DNA from: Neckera pumila
Taxonomy: Eukaryota > Streptophyta > Bryopsida > Hypnales > Neckeraceae
Direction of reading: 5' to 3'
Assembly: GCA_963969595.1 (NCBI GenBank)
Contig: OZ018412.1
Span: 5,334,501 to 5,398,500 of the forward strand
DNA: 64,000 nucleotides
The notes under the pieces are model-generated. The model saw nothing but the letters and a program-made list of their open reading frames with translations, had not been told where the DNA came from and did no database searches. Below, piece after piece: positions 48,677 to 59,953 of this stretch; position 1 is the first letter of the stretch, and each line of letters opens with the position of its first letter. The position numbers and the translations under genes were made by a program.

Positions 48677-50039
48677 GAATGTTGATGCAGCCTTCCAACT
48701 TCCAGCTTAGTCATCCAATATAAATCGGCAGCACCTCTCCACAGGCACTCGTGTCTAAATTTTTTCTCGTACTTCACGTAAGTGAAGTAGCAGATGGCCA
48801 GGCTGGATGAGTGCATCATAAATCTCTGAACCGTCATGACTAGTGAGCATTTGATTCACGTGTTGACGAAATGAGCATTTCCAAGATACATCCACTTGGA
48901 TAGCTAGACAACAGGTATGCTTTGAAAAAATTCCTGCTGGACCTGGTTGCACTGAAAGTGTGCCTAAAGTAGTTCTTGGTTCACTTTTTCAGATAGAATT
49001 CCTCTCAAAGTCGTGCAGAAGCTTGATTTTCATCCTTTTTAGAATCGTGCTGAATGTGCCCGTGAACCACTATCTTTATTCTCGATACCTCTTCGTTCAC
49101 CTGCCAGAACGGAGAATCGTTGTAGGGATGAGTTCTACTGTGTTCCAGTGTTTTTGTATAGATAACAGGCCATGGGACCCGTGATTTGTGATTTGTGTTC
49201 AGTATGTTCCAATCCCTGAAGTTATCCCTTTCACATCCCTGTCGTTTTTCTTAGTAAATGTATGCTACAGGGGAGTGGAAATTTGGTTGTTATATTTGAG
49301 AGTTAGTTTGAAACATGTACCTGATTTATCTTTTGTTTCATCTGTACAATGCTTTGTGCCCCAACAAATGTAATGAAGCAAATATTTGATGTTTAAGGTA
49401 CGAAGATCTTTATTTCAGTGCAATGTCAAACCATTTAGGCTTTGGAGAGTGTTTTTGTGCTGTGCTGTGAGTTATCGGAGCAGGGCATTGTAGATTTTGG
49501 TTTATAACACCTTTATGGTCCTCTTGGAACACAGACCAATTTCCTAGACAACAACTCGATAGTTTCATACAAACTAGTCGGCTTCCTTTCCAAATGGGTT
49601 TGTTCTACCTCAAAGGATCTTAGTGGTTGCTAAATGTGTAAGGTCCTTGGTTTCTTACTAGCATTTAAATTCTATGTTCTTGGTAGAGCAACTTGTACTT
49701 TGAATGCCAAGTTTGTTGGAACAATAATCCCTTTTTTGACATCCATCTTGTTATATACTTTCATCCATATTGCCATCAAATATTAGTAAACTTTTTTCAA
49801 AATTTTGTGAATCTAATGATATTTGGAAATGTTTTGGTGATTTTTGTCCAAAAGTTCCTTTTTTTTCCTAGTGAATTGATTGCCACTTCCAAATGTAGGT
49901 AAGATTATACTGAAAAGTTGCTTGAAATTTAAAGGTTTGTTATCATTGGATGATTGGCCTTTGAATCTGTTGAGTATCATTTTTTTGAATACTTTCTTAG
50001 AGCCTTGGTAGAGTTTAGGGGTCTAGGACCTTAGGATGT
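48677..50039. other. HPt 3' flank and intergenic DNA
   Basis: Likely includes the HPt 3' UTR; a few open frames of 60-75 codons are without family resemblance. Confidence 0.4.
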
Positions 50040-50043
50040 TTAA

Positions 50044-51248
50044 CCCCTAAAGGAAAAAAAAAAAGGTCTTTGGCCTTTTGGGGTTAAATATCTTAGGTAT
50101 CTTAGAAACATCCTTCTAGATATCTTAGAAACAAGTTTTTCAATACATTGTGGGATTGGTTTTTTTGACTTTGAACATTTTTAACCTAAAACTTTTGGAC
50201 TATAGAGTGTTGAGCTTTAAATTTTTATAGTGGAGAATTGAGTAGACAATCTACCAAAAAAAAAGAACTCAAAAAAACTTAATTTTCAATATTAAAAAAA
50301 TTGTTAAATAGAAGTAGGTACAAGATAGAAGGAAAATCTAAAATATTCATACATTTTAGATGGAATTAAAATGTACTAATTTCAATGGTGAGATTGTTCT
50401 AGCAAGTAAACTAAACCATGCCAAAAAAACAAATTTGAAAAATTGCATTTAGAAATGAATTCTACAAGTTATTTTTTTCAAAAAGATGCTCTAACTGCCC
50501 AAAAAACAAGGATTTCCATAATTTCTTTATAACAAATCCAAATGAAATGAATCATTAGAGGAAATTTTCGGCCTTTGGAGGGCTACTCCACAGTCCTCTG
50601 AGGTACCTTGAAATTTGCTTTTATTTTGTTCAAAAAATCGTTTTTTCCCTATTTTTTCCCTATTGAAATTGCAGTAGCAGTTGCTCAGTAACCCAGAATT
50701 CCGAATTAAGAAAAATAAAAAATAAAAAACAAAAAACAAAATAAAAATTTAATCTTAAAAAAAAATTTTAAGAAAAAAGCTTTTTAAAAGTTTAAGAAAA
50801 AAAATTATGGGAGACTTGATTGCTCCGGTGAGCAGTTAGAGACTCTGATTACTCACCAAGAGCAATTTTGAAGTTGACAGGCCATACAAAGAATAGTATG
50901 GCATGTCAACTTCAAACGGCCTTTTTTAGGGCTGAAAATTTCTCTAATGTAAAAGCTTTTAAGATGTACAAAAATATAATCTTTGAGAAAAAAAATACTA
51001 AGGAAAAAAAAAAAAAAAAAGTGGAAATTTTTTTTGCTACTTGTGCTGCCCCGCGTCCCCTGTTTTGAGCTTATTTGGTCATAACTTTTGTTCCTGGGTA
51101 CTGATTGTGAAAAAAATTATATTCCCACAAAGCTAATCAGCTTTTCTACTTCCAAAAAAAGTTTCAAAAAATCAAGAGAGAATTTCAATCCATAGGTACC
51201 TACCCGATAACGCATTTGTCCCCAAAAGGAACAACGGGCTTTTAGGGG
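50044..51248 (-). mobile_element. TTAA element, family A copy 4, rearranged and carrying an insertion
   Basis: TTAA at 50040-50043 and 51249-51252. The first 40 bp (CCCCTAAAGG, an A run, then CCTTTTGGGG and another TTAA at 50084) look like both termini joined. Family A sequence resumes at about 50132 after short TATCTTAG repeats. A TA-flanked element (50558-50944) interrupts it. The right end is normal. Confidence 0.65.
50558..50944. mobile_element. TA-flanked element, family TA-4 copy 1 (387 bp), inside family A
   Basis: TA at 50556-50557 and 50945-50946. Termini GAGGAAATTTTCGGCC and GAGAAATTTTCAGCCC (reverse complement). Its centre holds nested hairpins, the best being 50867-50887 with 50896-50916. 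Confidence 0.7.
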
Positions 51249-51258
51249 TTAAGTTTAA

Positions 51259-52112
51259 CCCCTAAGAGCCCAAGGCCTTTTCTACCTCAAAAAACATCCA
51301 AAACTGCCATTTCTAGAGCATTCATCAAAAAAGTTTGAAAAATTGATTTTTTGGAAATGTAACCGTTGGATCTTGTAGTTAACTTGTGTGAGAACATGTG
51401 GTAAAAATTTTGTGAGGTTTGACTGTATAGATTGGGAGATATTTGCATTCAAAGTCTGTTTTGTTTTTTTTCCAATGTGCCGGAAAATTTCAGATGCCTT
51501 TGACCGCCATTTGCAGAATTTTTTTCCTCTACAGACCTCCAATTTCTAATTTTTTCTTATGGAGAAACATCTTAGGCATGTGCATGCCAATTTTCAAGTC
51601 AATTTATGACAATCCCGATATTCAAAAAAAATAAAACTTGCCACTATGTCCCAAGAAACGACAATACACTAGGCCATTTTCAAAAAAAAAATCCCATCAC
51701 ACACTGGGTGATCTACAAAATCTGAACAGTGTATTGAAAGATGCACTTGTATTTAAGAAGTAGGAAAAAAAAAATGTCAAAAATGTCAAAATCTCTAACA
51801 TCTACAAGCTCCTAAAGCCTCATGTGACCTCCCAATAGGCACAACAATAGCCTCTCTTGCCACCTCTGCTGCCCCCTTGGGAGTCAAAGTCAGATTCTTG
51901 AGGGGCAGTAGATTCCCGAACTGAAATTAATTTTCAAATGCTCATAACTTTTGGAGGATAAGTCGGAATTTGATGAAATTTATCTTCCCACGAAGCTAAT
52001 GTGATTTCCTATCTCCCATAAAAGTTTCAGAAAATCATGTGAAAAATTGAGGTCACATGAGCTTGCCCGAAGTACCAAAAAACCCTCCCAGGGACACTTG
52101 GGCTTTTAGGGG
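51259..52112 (-). mobile_element. Family F copy 2: internally deleted relative of the 5.2-kb element
   Basis: TTAA at 51255-51258 and 52113-52116. Termini are CCCCTAAGAGCCCAAGG and, as reverse complement, CCCCTAAAAGCCCAAGTG. About the first 550 bp follow the left end of the 5.2-kb element in order (GGAGATATTTGCATTCAAAG, then CAGATGCCTTTGACC, then ATGTCCCAAGAA). The last part resembles its right end (AAAGTTTCA, CTTGCCC, GACACTTGGG). The transposase region is missing, so it is a non-autonomous deletion derivative at 854 bp. Confidence 0.8.
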
Positions 52113-52295
52113 TTAAACAATATGATGAGAGGAAGGATGGTGTATTTCTTTTTCTTGTTACTTGATAAGGTGTATAGGATTAAGGGAGTATGATCTTAGG
52201 AAGGATGGGATTTCATTTTCTTAGATCTTTTGTAAAGTGTCTCTTTTCTAGGAGATACATGGTAGGATATATAGGTTAAAATAATAGCCATTTAA

Positions 52296-53186
52296 CCCCT
52301 AAAGGACCATTTGTCCTTTGGGGGACAATTTGGATTTGGGCAAGGTCCTACTATCTCAATTTTTAGTGATATTTTTTGGGATTTTTGAGGTTGTGCATTT
52401 TTGCGGGAGCTTTGTGAATATATAATTTATATATTAATTGATGCTCGGGAAAAATTATGGCACAATAAGTAAAAATTTTGGCACAATAAGTGAAAATGGA
52501 GTTCGGCGGGCAGTACAAAATAAAACACAGAAAGTTAAAATAAATTTTTTCAATTTTTTTTCTTAAAGATTGTATTTTTGTCTACATGTGAAGCTTTGCT
52601 TCATTCAATTTGGACTAATAATGAAAAAATTATGGACAATTTTAGCTTTTCGGGCAATCTAAGCATTTTCTTGAAAAAACTACTTGTAGAATTCGTTTTT
52701 GAATGCAATGTTTAAAATTTTTCAAAAAATGTTATTAGACAAGGTTAGATTTTCTTGCTATTAACAATTTGATTTTTTATTCAATCTTAAACTTGTTTCT
52801 ACTTAACAATTTTTAAGTGAGTGAAAATTAAGTGATTTTTTTCCTAAATTTTTTTTTTGGAGATTATCAACTCAATTACTTTATATAAATAAGTAGAAAA
52901 TCAAAATCAATGGTGCAAAAAATTTGAACTAAAAAGATTCAAAGCCAAAAAATCTAATCAAGCAAGGAGCAAAAAAATTTATTTTCTTCACTTTAAATGC
53001 ATATATCTTACAATCTACATAGTCAAAGTTTCTAAAATTTCTTTCATGTATTCATATACTAGTCGAATATAAGATCTTACGGTTGGGTATGCAAAAAAAA
53101 TAACTTTTAAAGTTCTTTTTTCTTTGCAATAGAAATGACAGTTTTGAGTGGTTTTTGATAGGAAAATCACCTTGGTCCTTTAGGGG
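52296..53186 (+). mobile_element. TTAA element, family B copy 3 (891 bp)
   Basis: TTAA at 52292-52295 and 53187-53190. It begins CCCCTAAAGGACCATTTGTC and ends CTTGGTCCTTTAGGGG. It interrupts a degenerate tandem array, and its right TTAA is also the left TTAA of the next element. Confidence 0.85.
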
Positions 53187-53190
53187 TTAA

Positions 53191-53768
53191 CCCCTAAAGT
53201 CCCATTGTCCCTACGGGGGACAAAATGGATTTTGGGCAGGTTCCTATGAGTTCAATTTTTAATGAAACTTTCTGAAACTTTCCCATAAGATAGAAAAACT
53301 TATTAGCTTTTGGGGAATGTAATTTTTATTTCAATCGGTGCCCGGGAGCAAAAGTTATGCCCAAATAAGCTCAAAACAGGGGAGAAGGGGCAGCAAAAAA
53401 ATTTTGCAAAAAATTTAATTTAATTTTTTTAATTTTTTTTCCTTATAGATTATATTTTTGCCTATTTGGGAAGCTTTGATTCATTTCATTTGGACTTTTT
53501 ATGAGAAAGTTATGGACAATCTTGTTTTTCGGGCAATGAGAGCATCTTCTTGAAAAAAACTTTTTCTTTCACTTTGAATGCTGATATCTTTCAATCCGTA
53601 CGGTCAAACATCACAAAATTTTTACTACATGATCTGTAAAAAGTGTAGTATAAGATCCTACGGTTATTTTCTAAGAAAAAATATTTTTTCTCATCTTTTA
53701 GATGAACGCAACAAAAGTAGCAGTTTTGAGTGATTTTTGACAGAAAAATGGCCTTGGGACTTTAGGGG
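53191..53768 (+). mobile_element. TTAA element, family E copy 2 (578 bp)
   Basis: TTAA at 53187-53190, shared with the family B element to its left, and 53769-53772. Ends are as in family E. The middle 350 bp of the long form is missing; the break follows CATCTTCTTGAAAAAAACTT. Confidence 0.85.
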
Positions 53769-54997
53769 TTAAAATGCAAATTTCAATGGGACATTGTTTT
53801 TCTAAATACTTGGTGACAACAAGATTGCGACAAGTAAAGATTGGATTTGATTAATTATCATTTTTCTAAATACCTAGCAAATTAAGATAACAGCCAGTCA
53901 TAATTTAGATATAGATTTAAGATATCATTTAAAAATACTTTACTGATTAAAACAATAGCAAATTTGGATTAGAGGGATATATCTAGTAGGAGTATAGGAT
54001 ATCTGCTACGATTACATAAAAGGATCTCATGAAGGATGGGATGTCACAGATTATAATAATAACAAATTCGGATTGGAGGGGAATCTAGCAGGGGTATATG
54101 AAATTTGTTATGATTACAATTTGGACTAGAGGGGTATTTAATAGGGGTATAGGATATTTGCTACAGTTACATTAGAGGATCTCATGAAGGATGGGATGTC
54201 ATAGATTTGAATGGAATGGGATATCCTTTTCCTAGCTATCTAATAAGGGTATAGGATACTTAGTATAGAATAGCCAATCAGAGTGTAGATATAGAATGGG
54301 GTTTCTTTTTTCTAGATGTTTATTAGGAGTATAGGATTTTTGGTATAGAATAGCCAGTCAGAACTTAGATATAGAATGGGGTTTTCTTTTTCTAGATATT
54401 TGTTAGGGATACAGGATATTTGGTACAAAATAGTCAATCAGAACTTAGATATAGATTGGATGGAATATCATTTTTTAAAATACTTGACAAATTAAGACAA
54501 TAAAAAATTTGGATTGGAAGGGTATCTAAGAGGGATATAGGATGTTTGCTACGGTTACAGTCAAAGGATTTTATAAAGGATGGACTGTCACAGATTTGAA
54601 TGGGTTGGAATATCATTTTCCTAAATTTCTATCAAGGATATAGAATATTTGATATGGATACAAATAGAGAATCACATAGAGGATGAAGATTTGAATGGTA
54701 TCTCTATTTCCTAAACACATGGCAAGATATAGATTATGATAGTTGGATCTCAAGAAGGATGGATTGACTTTTTACTAGATATCTGGCAGGGTGTCAAGGT
54801 TAAAACAATAGTCATTTATAATATAAATATGCATCTTCATAAGGTTGGAATATCCTTTTCCAAAATATTTGGTAGGATGTATAGGTTAATTTAACATCCG
54901 CTCATCTCCATAAAGTTGGGATGTCCTTTTCCTAAATATTTGATAGGGTATATAGGTTAAAATAACATCTATTCAAAATACAAAATTTTGATCTTAA

Positions 54998-55913
54998 CCT
55001 CTAAAGGACCATTGTCTGTTCGGGGGACAAATGGGATTTTGGGCAGGTACCTACGGGCTGAATTTTTCTTGTGATTTTCTAAAACATTTTTGAAGATAGA
55101 AAAACTGATAAGCTTCTTGGGAATATAATTTTTTTTTCAATCGGTGCTCGGGAACAAAAGTTATGCCCAAATAAGCTCATAACAGGGGAGAGGGGATAGC
55201 AAAAAAAATTTGCAAAAAATTTAATTTCTTTTTTTAAGTTTTATTTCCTTATAGATTATATTTTTTCCTATTTGGGAAGCTTTGATTCATTTCATTTGGA
55301 TTGTTTATGAGAAAGTTATGGACAATCTTGTTTTTCGGGCAATTAGAGCATCTTTTTGAAAAAAATAACTTGTAGGATTCATTTTGGAATGCAATTTTTG
55401 CAATTTTTCAAAAAAAGAAGTTCCACATGGTTTTGTTTTCTTGCTAGAACAATCTCACCATTGGAATTAGTGCATTTTAATTCCATCTAAAAGATATTAA
55501 TATTTCCTTCTATCTTATTTTATCTTGTACTTAACAATTTTTTTAAGAATGAAAATGAAGTTTTTTTGAATTTCTTTTTTTTTTCCTAGACTCTCAACCC
55601 AGTTCTCCACTATAAAGATTTAAAGCTCAAAACTCTGTAGTGCAAAAAATTTAAGTTAAAAATGTTCAAAGTCAAAAAATCTAGTCCTGCAATGTGCTGA
55701 AAATCTTGTTTTTTTTACTTTAAACGCAGATATCTTGCAATCTGTGCGGTCAAAAATTCTGAAATTGTTTCCACTCATTGTCATACTAGTTAGATATAAG
55801 ATCTTATGGTAGGATGTGCAAAAAAAATAATTTTCAGATTTTTGTACTCTTTGCTCTAGAAATGGCAGTTTTGAGAGTTTTTTGGCAGAAAAATGGCCTT
55901 GGTCCTTTAGGGA
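54998..55913 (+). mobile_element. TTAA element, family A copy 5 (916 bp)
   Basis: TTAA at 54994-54997 and 55914-55917. Left end CCTCTAAAGGACCATTGTC, right end GGTCCTTTAGGGA. The interior follows the other family A copies, including GGGCAGGTACCTACGGGCTG. Confidence 0.8.
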
Positions 55914-56059
55914 TTAAAATCATATATCTCATTAATTTAATATTGGGGATGTTTATTTGTCAGTTTCTTGTGAGGAAGGCAAAGGGACCCCCACAAAGGA
56001 TTAAGAATTTTATGTAAAGATATGAATCTTTATAAAATAATGAAGAGCATTAGATTTAA

Positions 56060-56634
56060 CCCCTAAAGTCCCATTGTCCCTATGGGGGACAAAATGGATT
56101 TTGGGCACGTTCCTATGAGCTCAATTTTTGGTAAAGCTTTCTGAAACTTTTCTATAAGATAGGGAAAATTATTAGCTTTTTGGGAATGTAATTTTTATGT
56201 CAATTGGTGCTCGGGAGCAAAAGTTATACTACAATAACCTCAAAACGGGGGAGACCTTGCAAGAAAATCCATAAAAAATTGAAATAGATTTTTTGATTAT
56301 TTTTTTCTAATAGATTATACTTTTGTCTAAATAGGAAGCTTTGATTCATTCCATTTGGATTAGTAATGTGAAAGTTATAGAGTTTCTTGTTTTGCGGGCA
56401 ATCAAAGCATCGTATTGAAAAAAACTTTTTTCTTTCACTTTGAATGCTGATATCTTTCAATCCGTACAGTCAAACATTACAAAAATTTTACCACATGATC
56501 AAAAAAAAGTATAGTATGAGATCTTGAGGTTAGAATCTAAAAAATATATTTTTTTCTGATTTCTTGGATGAATGCAACCAAAATAGTGGTTTTGAGTGAT
56601 TTTAGATAGAAAAATGGTTTTGGGACTATAGGGG
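56060..56634 (+). mobile_element. TTAA element, family E copy 3 (575 bp)
   Basis: TTAA at 56056-56059 and 56635-56638. Ends are CCCCTAAAGTCCCATTGTCC and GGGACTATAGGGG. It has the same internal deletion as 53191-53768, so the short form is an amplified subfamily and not two independent losses. Confidence 0.8.
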
Positions 56635-56638
56635 TTAA

Positions 56639-58615
56639 ATGAAGGATTGTGGGTGCCCAAATAATCTTCAAAGACTTGGAAAGAGTATAGTGACAATGGC
56701 TTCGAATGATAACTATGAAGGAAGCACAATTTACAAAAAAATGTGCTATTTTTAGCAAGTCTAGGTTGGCTTAAGAAGGAATGTTAATAAATAATAACAT
56801 ATCTTGCATGTTCATGGTGCAATTGGATTGTTTTCATCCATGCTTTTTTGAAGATCTGTTAATGGCTATGCCATGTTACTACATCAAATTCAAGTCACTT
56901 AAAATATGCTTGAATTTTATATAAGGCCCTCATATTAGACTAGTGGTTGAAAATTATAGCATTGAGTGTATTTTAGCAACTTTGAACTTCTTGTTATTCA
57001 TGTTGGATTTAACCATTAAACTGATTTTCTTTAGATGGATAAGCTTTAATCTTATTAGAAGCTATGCATTAGAAGAATTTTGAAGCCTCTAAAAAATCTT
57101 GGAGCTTTTCCATCCAAACAAAGCACCCTTGCCAAGTTGGTTGATTAGATGTTAAACCCCTAAAAATCCAAATATTATTTTTTGATTGCTCTTTGATTGG
57201 ATGTGCAAATCCAATAAGTCATTCATTTTCATGTGGTTTGTTGGATTGTCATTCCATGGCCACAAAAGACTCATGCTTTGGACAAAAAAATTTGCTTCAA
57301 ATGATTTTTCAAACTCAAAATCTTTCACTTAAAGTTCATTGCAATTTGTCTTGGGAAAGAGGTGTATCCAATATTATCATCCTAGAAAATACTCTATGGG
57401 CAGAACAAATGGACAAGGGCTTGATTCATTGGAATAAATAGTTGACGGGCATGGTCAAGTGAATTCTTGTTTTTTCAGTGTACTTAAGTTGGTTACAAGG
57501 CTTTGAAAATAATCTTCCATTGTTCTATTACTTATAAGAATTGGAATGCATATTCTCGACTAGTCTATAAATGTATTTGGCCAAAAAGACAAGCTTTCTT
57601 TTTGTGATGATTTTGAGATTTGACCCTCTAAAAAGATTTTATCCAGTAAAAAGAATAATTTTTTTATTCTTTCAAAATTGAGCTTTGATTGTATATACCT
57701 CACAATTAAATATATTAATGTTGAAAATAAGTAGGGTCACTAAGTTAATAGCAGTTCCTTCTGTCATATTTTTAGGAAAAAAATCTACTAAATAGGCATA
57801 CATTTATTTTAAAAATTGCATTTGAAGGTGATTTTTGAATATAGACACCCTTCAAGGTCTAAGAAGACAAAATATGTCTTCTTTAAATTTTCAATGGCAA
57901 ATTCTTGGTAGGGTGAAATAAATCTCAATATTTTATAAAATAGGGTATTGCAGAGCAACAAGGTGACATACTTTTTGCATTTTAGTGTTTTCAAAAATTC
58001 AATGTGAGAAGTGTTGAAAAAATTTATTTAGGAAATGTAGTCTCATAGAATGGGGGAGTAGGCAAAAAATTTGGATAGGATCCAAGTGAAAGATATGGTT
58101 GAAATCTTTGAGGATGTTCCAAAAGATATGTTGATAATATCAACCATTGAATTTCAAAAATTGACAAACATATATATTAATATATTAATACATATTATAA
58201 ATTTTGTAGGATCCAATTTGGTCAATTTCTGGTTTTAATAGTGACTTTTATTTCAAAATGTGTACAAAGTTGAGAGTATTTTTTTTCATTTTTTTAAATT
58301 CAAAAAATACTATACTTGCCTTAGATTCCAGTCCAATTATTCTGGGGGGAAAAGAATTACTCACCCTATAATTGTTTTTTCCCAAAGGTTGCTTATAAGT
58401 TGATCATCCAAAATTGTTATAATCTAGATATCCAATAGTAGATATCTTCTACAATTAATCTTATGCATACTAGACAAAGAAGTCTTTACTTTTGTATGGT
58501 TAAAATTAAAAATTTCAAGCACATCCATGTGCAAAAAAATATCAAAGTGGGATGACTCAATGAAAACCTCTATTGTCAAGAAGTTATAGGCCTTGAGAGG
58601 TTAAGTTTGTAGGGG
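56639..58615. other. Unassigned AT-rich DNA, possibly an eroded TTAA element
   Basis: TTAAACCCCTAAAAATCC near 57153 and GAGAGGTTAA near 58610 could be weak termini, but no interior match to the known families supports this. Confidence 0.3.
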
Positions 58616-58619
58616 TTAA

Positions 58620-59018
58620 CTTCTAATGATCCAAGTGGCCATTTTCATGTAGTTGTTTGTCTATCTTAACTTGACCTTTCTAAAATCTTAACATTTCTAG
58701 AAAATTAAAATCACATCTAAAGAATAGCATATGTGATGAATCCTATGGTAGCAATTACATTGAATTCAAAGTAAAATTTTATAAAGTTGAGTATTGTAAT
58801 ATAATTTAATCCATAAATGATTCCGCGGCCATTTTTTGGTTGATGAATGATAGAGAATTCTTTTGTGTAGGAACAAATCATCCTTGAAATTTTGCATAAA
58901 AAGGGGTGGTCTTGTATAGTAGTTTGCCTTCCAATGAGTGCTTTTGGATTTTTTTAACCAACTATTTACACAATACCAAAAGGAATGTTTCCATTGTTAC
59001 CAACTTGTCCTTTAAGGG
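58620..59018. mobile_element. Possible old TTAA element (399 bp)
   Basis: TTAA at 58616-58619 and 59019-59022. The ends CTTCTAATGATCCAAGTGGC and TTGTCCTTTAAGGG are decayed versions of the family termini. Upstream TAGGGGTTAA suggests an adjoining element that I cannot delimit. Confidence 0.4.
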
Positions 59019-59583
59019 TTAAAGCTCATAGTTTCTTGAAGTTGGGCATGGGTTGAAATGTCATCCAGCTAATGGAATTGTTGCCACTTGATAGTGGAGG
59101 CAAATCCAAAGAGTTCAAAGAAAGGACTAGTGTGCGCATTTCTATGATTCATTCAAAACTTACTCTAATTTTAGTGACCATTATTAATCTATTGGCACTG
59201 AGTGCAATGTAGATGTGCAACAAATTTAGCATATCACAACCAAGCGCTCTTCTACTTCCTACTATTGGAATCTACATATCTACTTTTATATCTTCATAAT
59301 TAATGTTTTGTAAATAAGTTTTGAAAATCATGTTTTCAATTAGTTGTTTGTGGTTTATAGAACCAAACAGCCCCTATGGAATATCTCCAACTTCATAGAT
59401 CATAGTTGTCTCCAACTCCTACGTGGTTGACAAATAATAGAGCCCTTAATCCTTTAATACCTCAATTATTTATGGATTTTAGCACATTTTTGCTTGTATC
59501 TTTGTATAAATGTATTATTTACATAAATTTCATCAAATTGATCATAAATAAATGTTATCTTTAAAATTTAAGAATTATCATTA

Positions 59584-59951
<368 letters not shown>

Positions 59952-59953
59952 TA

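Larger units (their letters stand above)
52117..54993. repeat. Degenerate tandem array interrupted by two TTAA elements
   Basis: In 52117-52291 and 53773-54993 the same phrases recur: AGGAGTATAGGATATTTG, GAATAGCCAGTCAGAACTTA, GATATAGAATGGGGTTT and CTCATGAAGGATGGGATGTC. Units are irregular, roughly 70-250 bp. Families B and E (52296-53768) are inserted at a TTAA in it. No coding frame; the origin is unknown. Confidence 0.7.

Noticed and set aside
57153..58615. Possible 1.46-kb TTAA element
   Set aside because: The ends fit poorly and the interior matches no family seen here.
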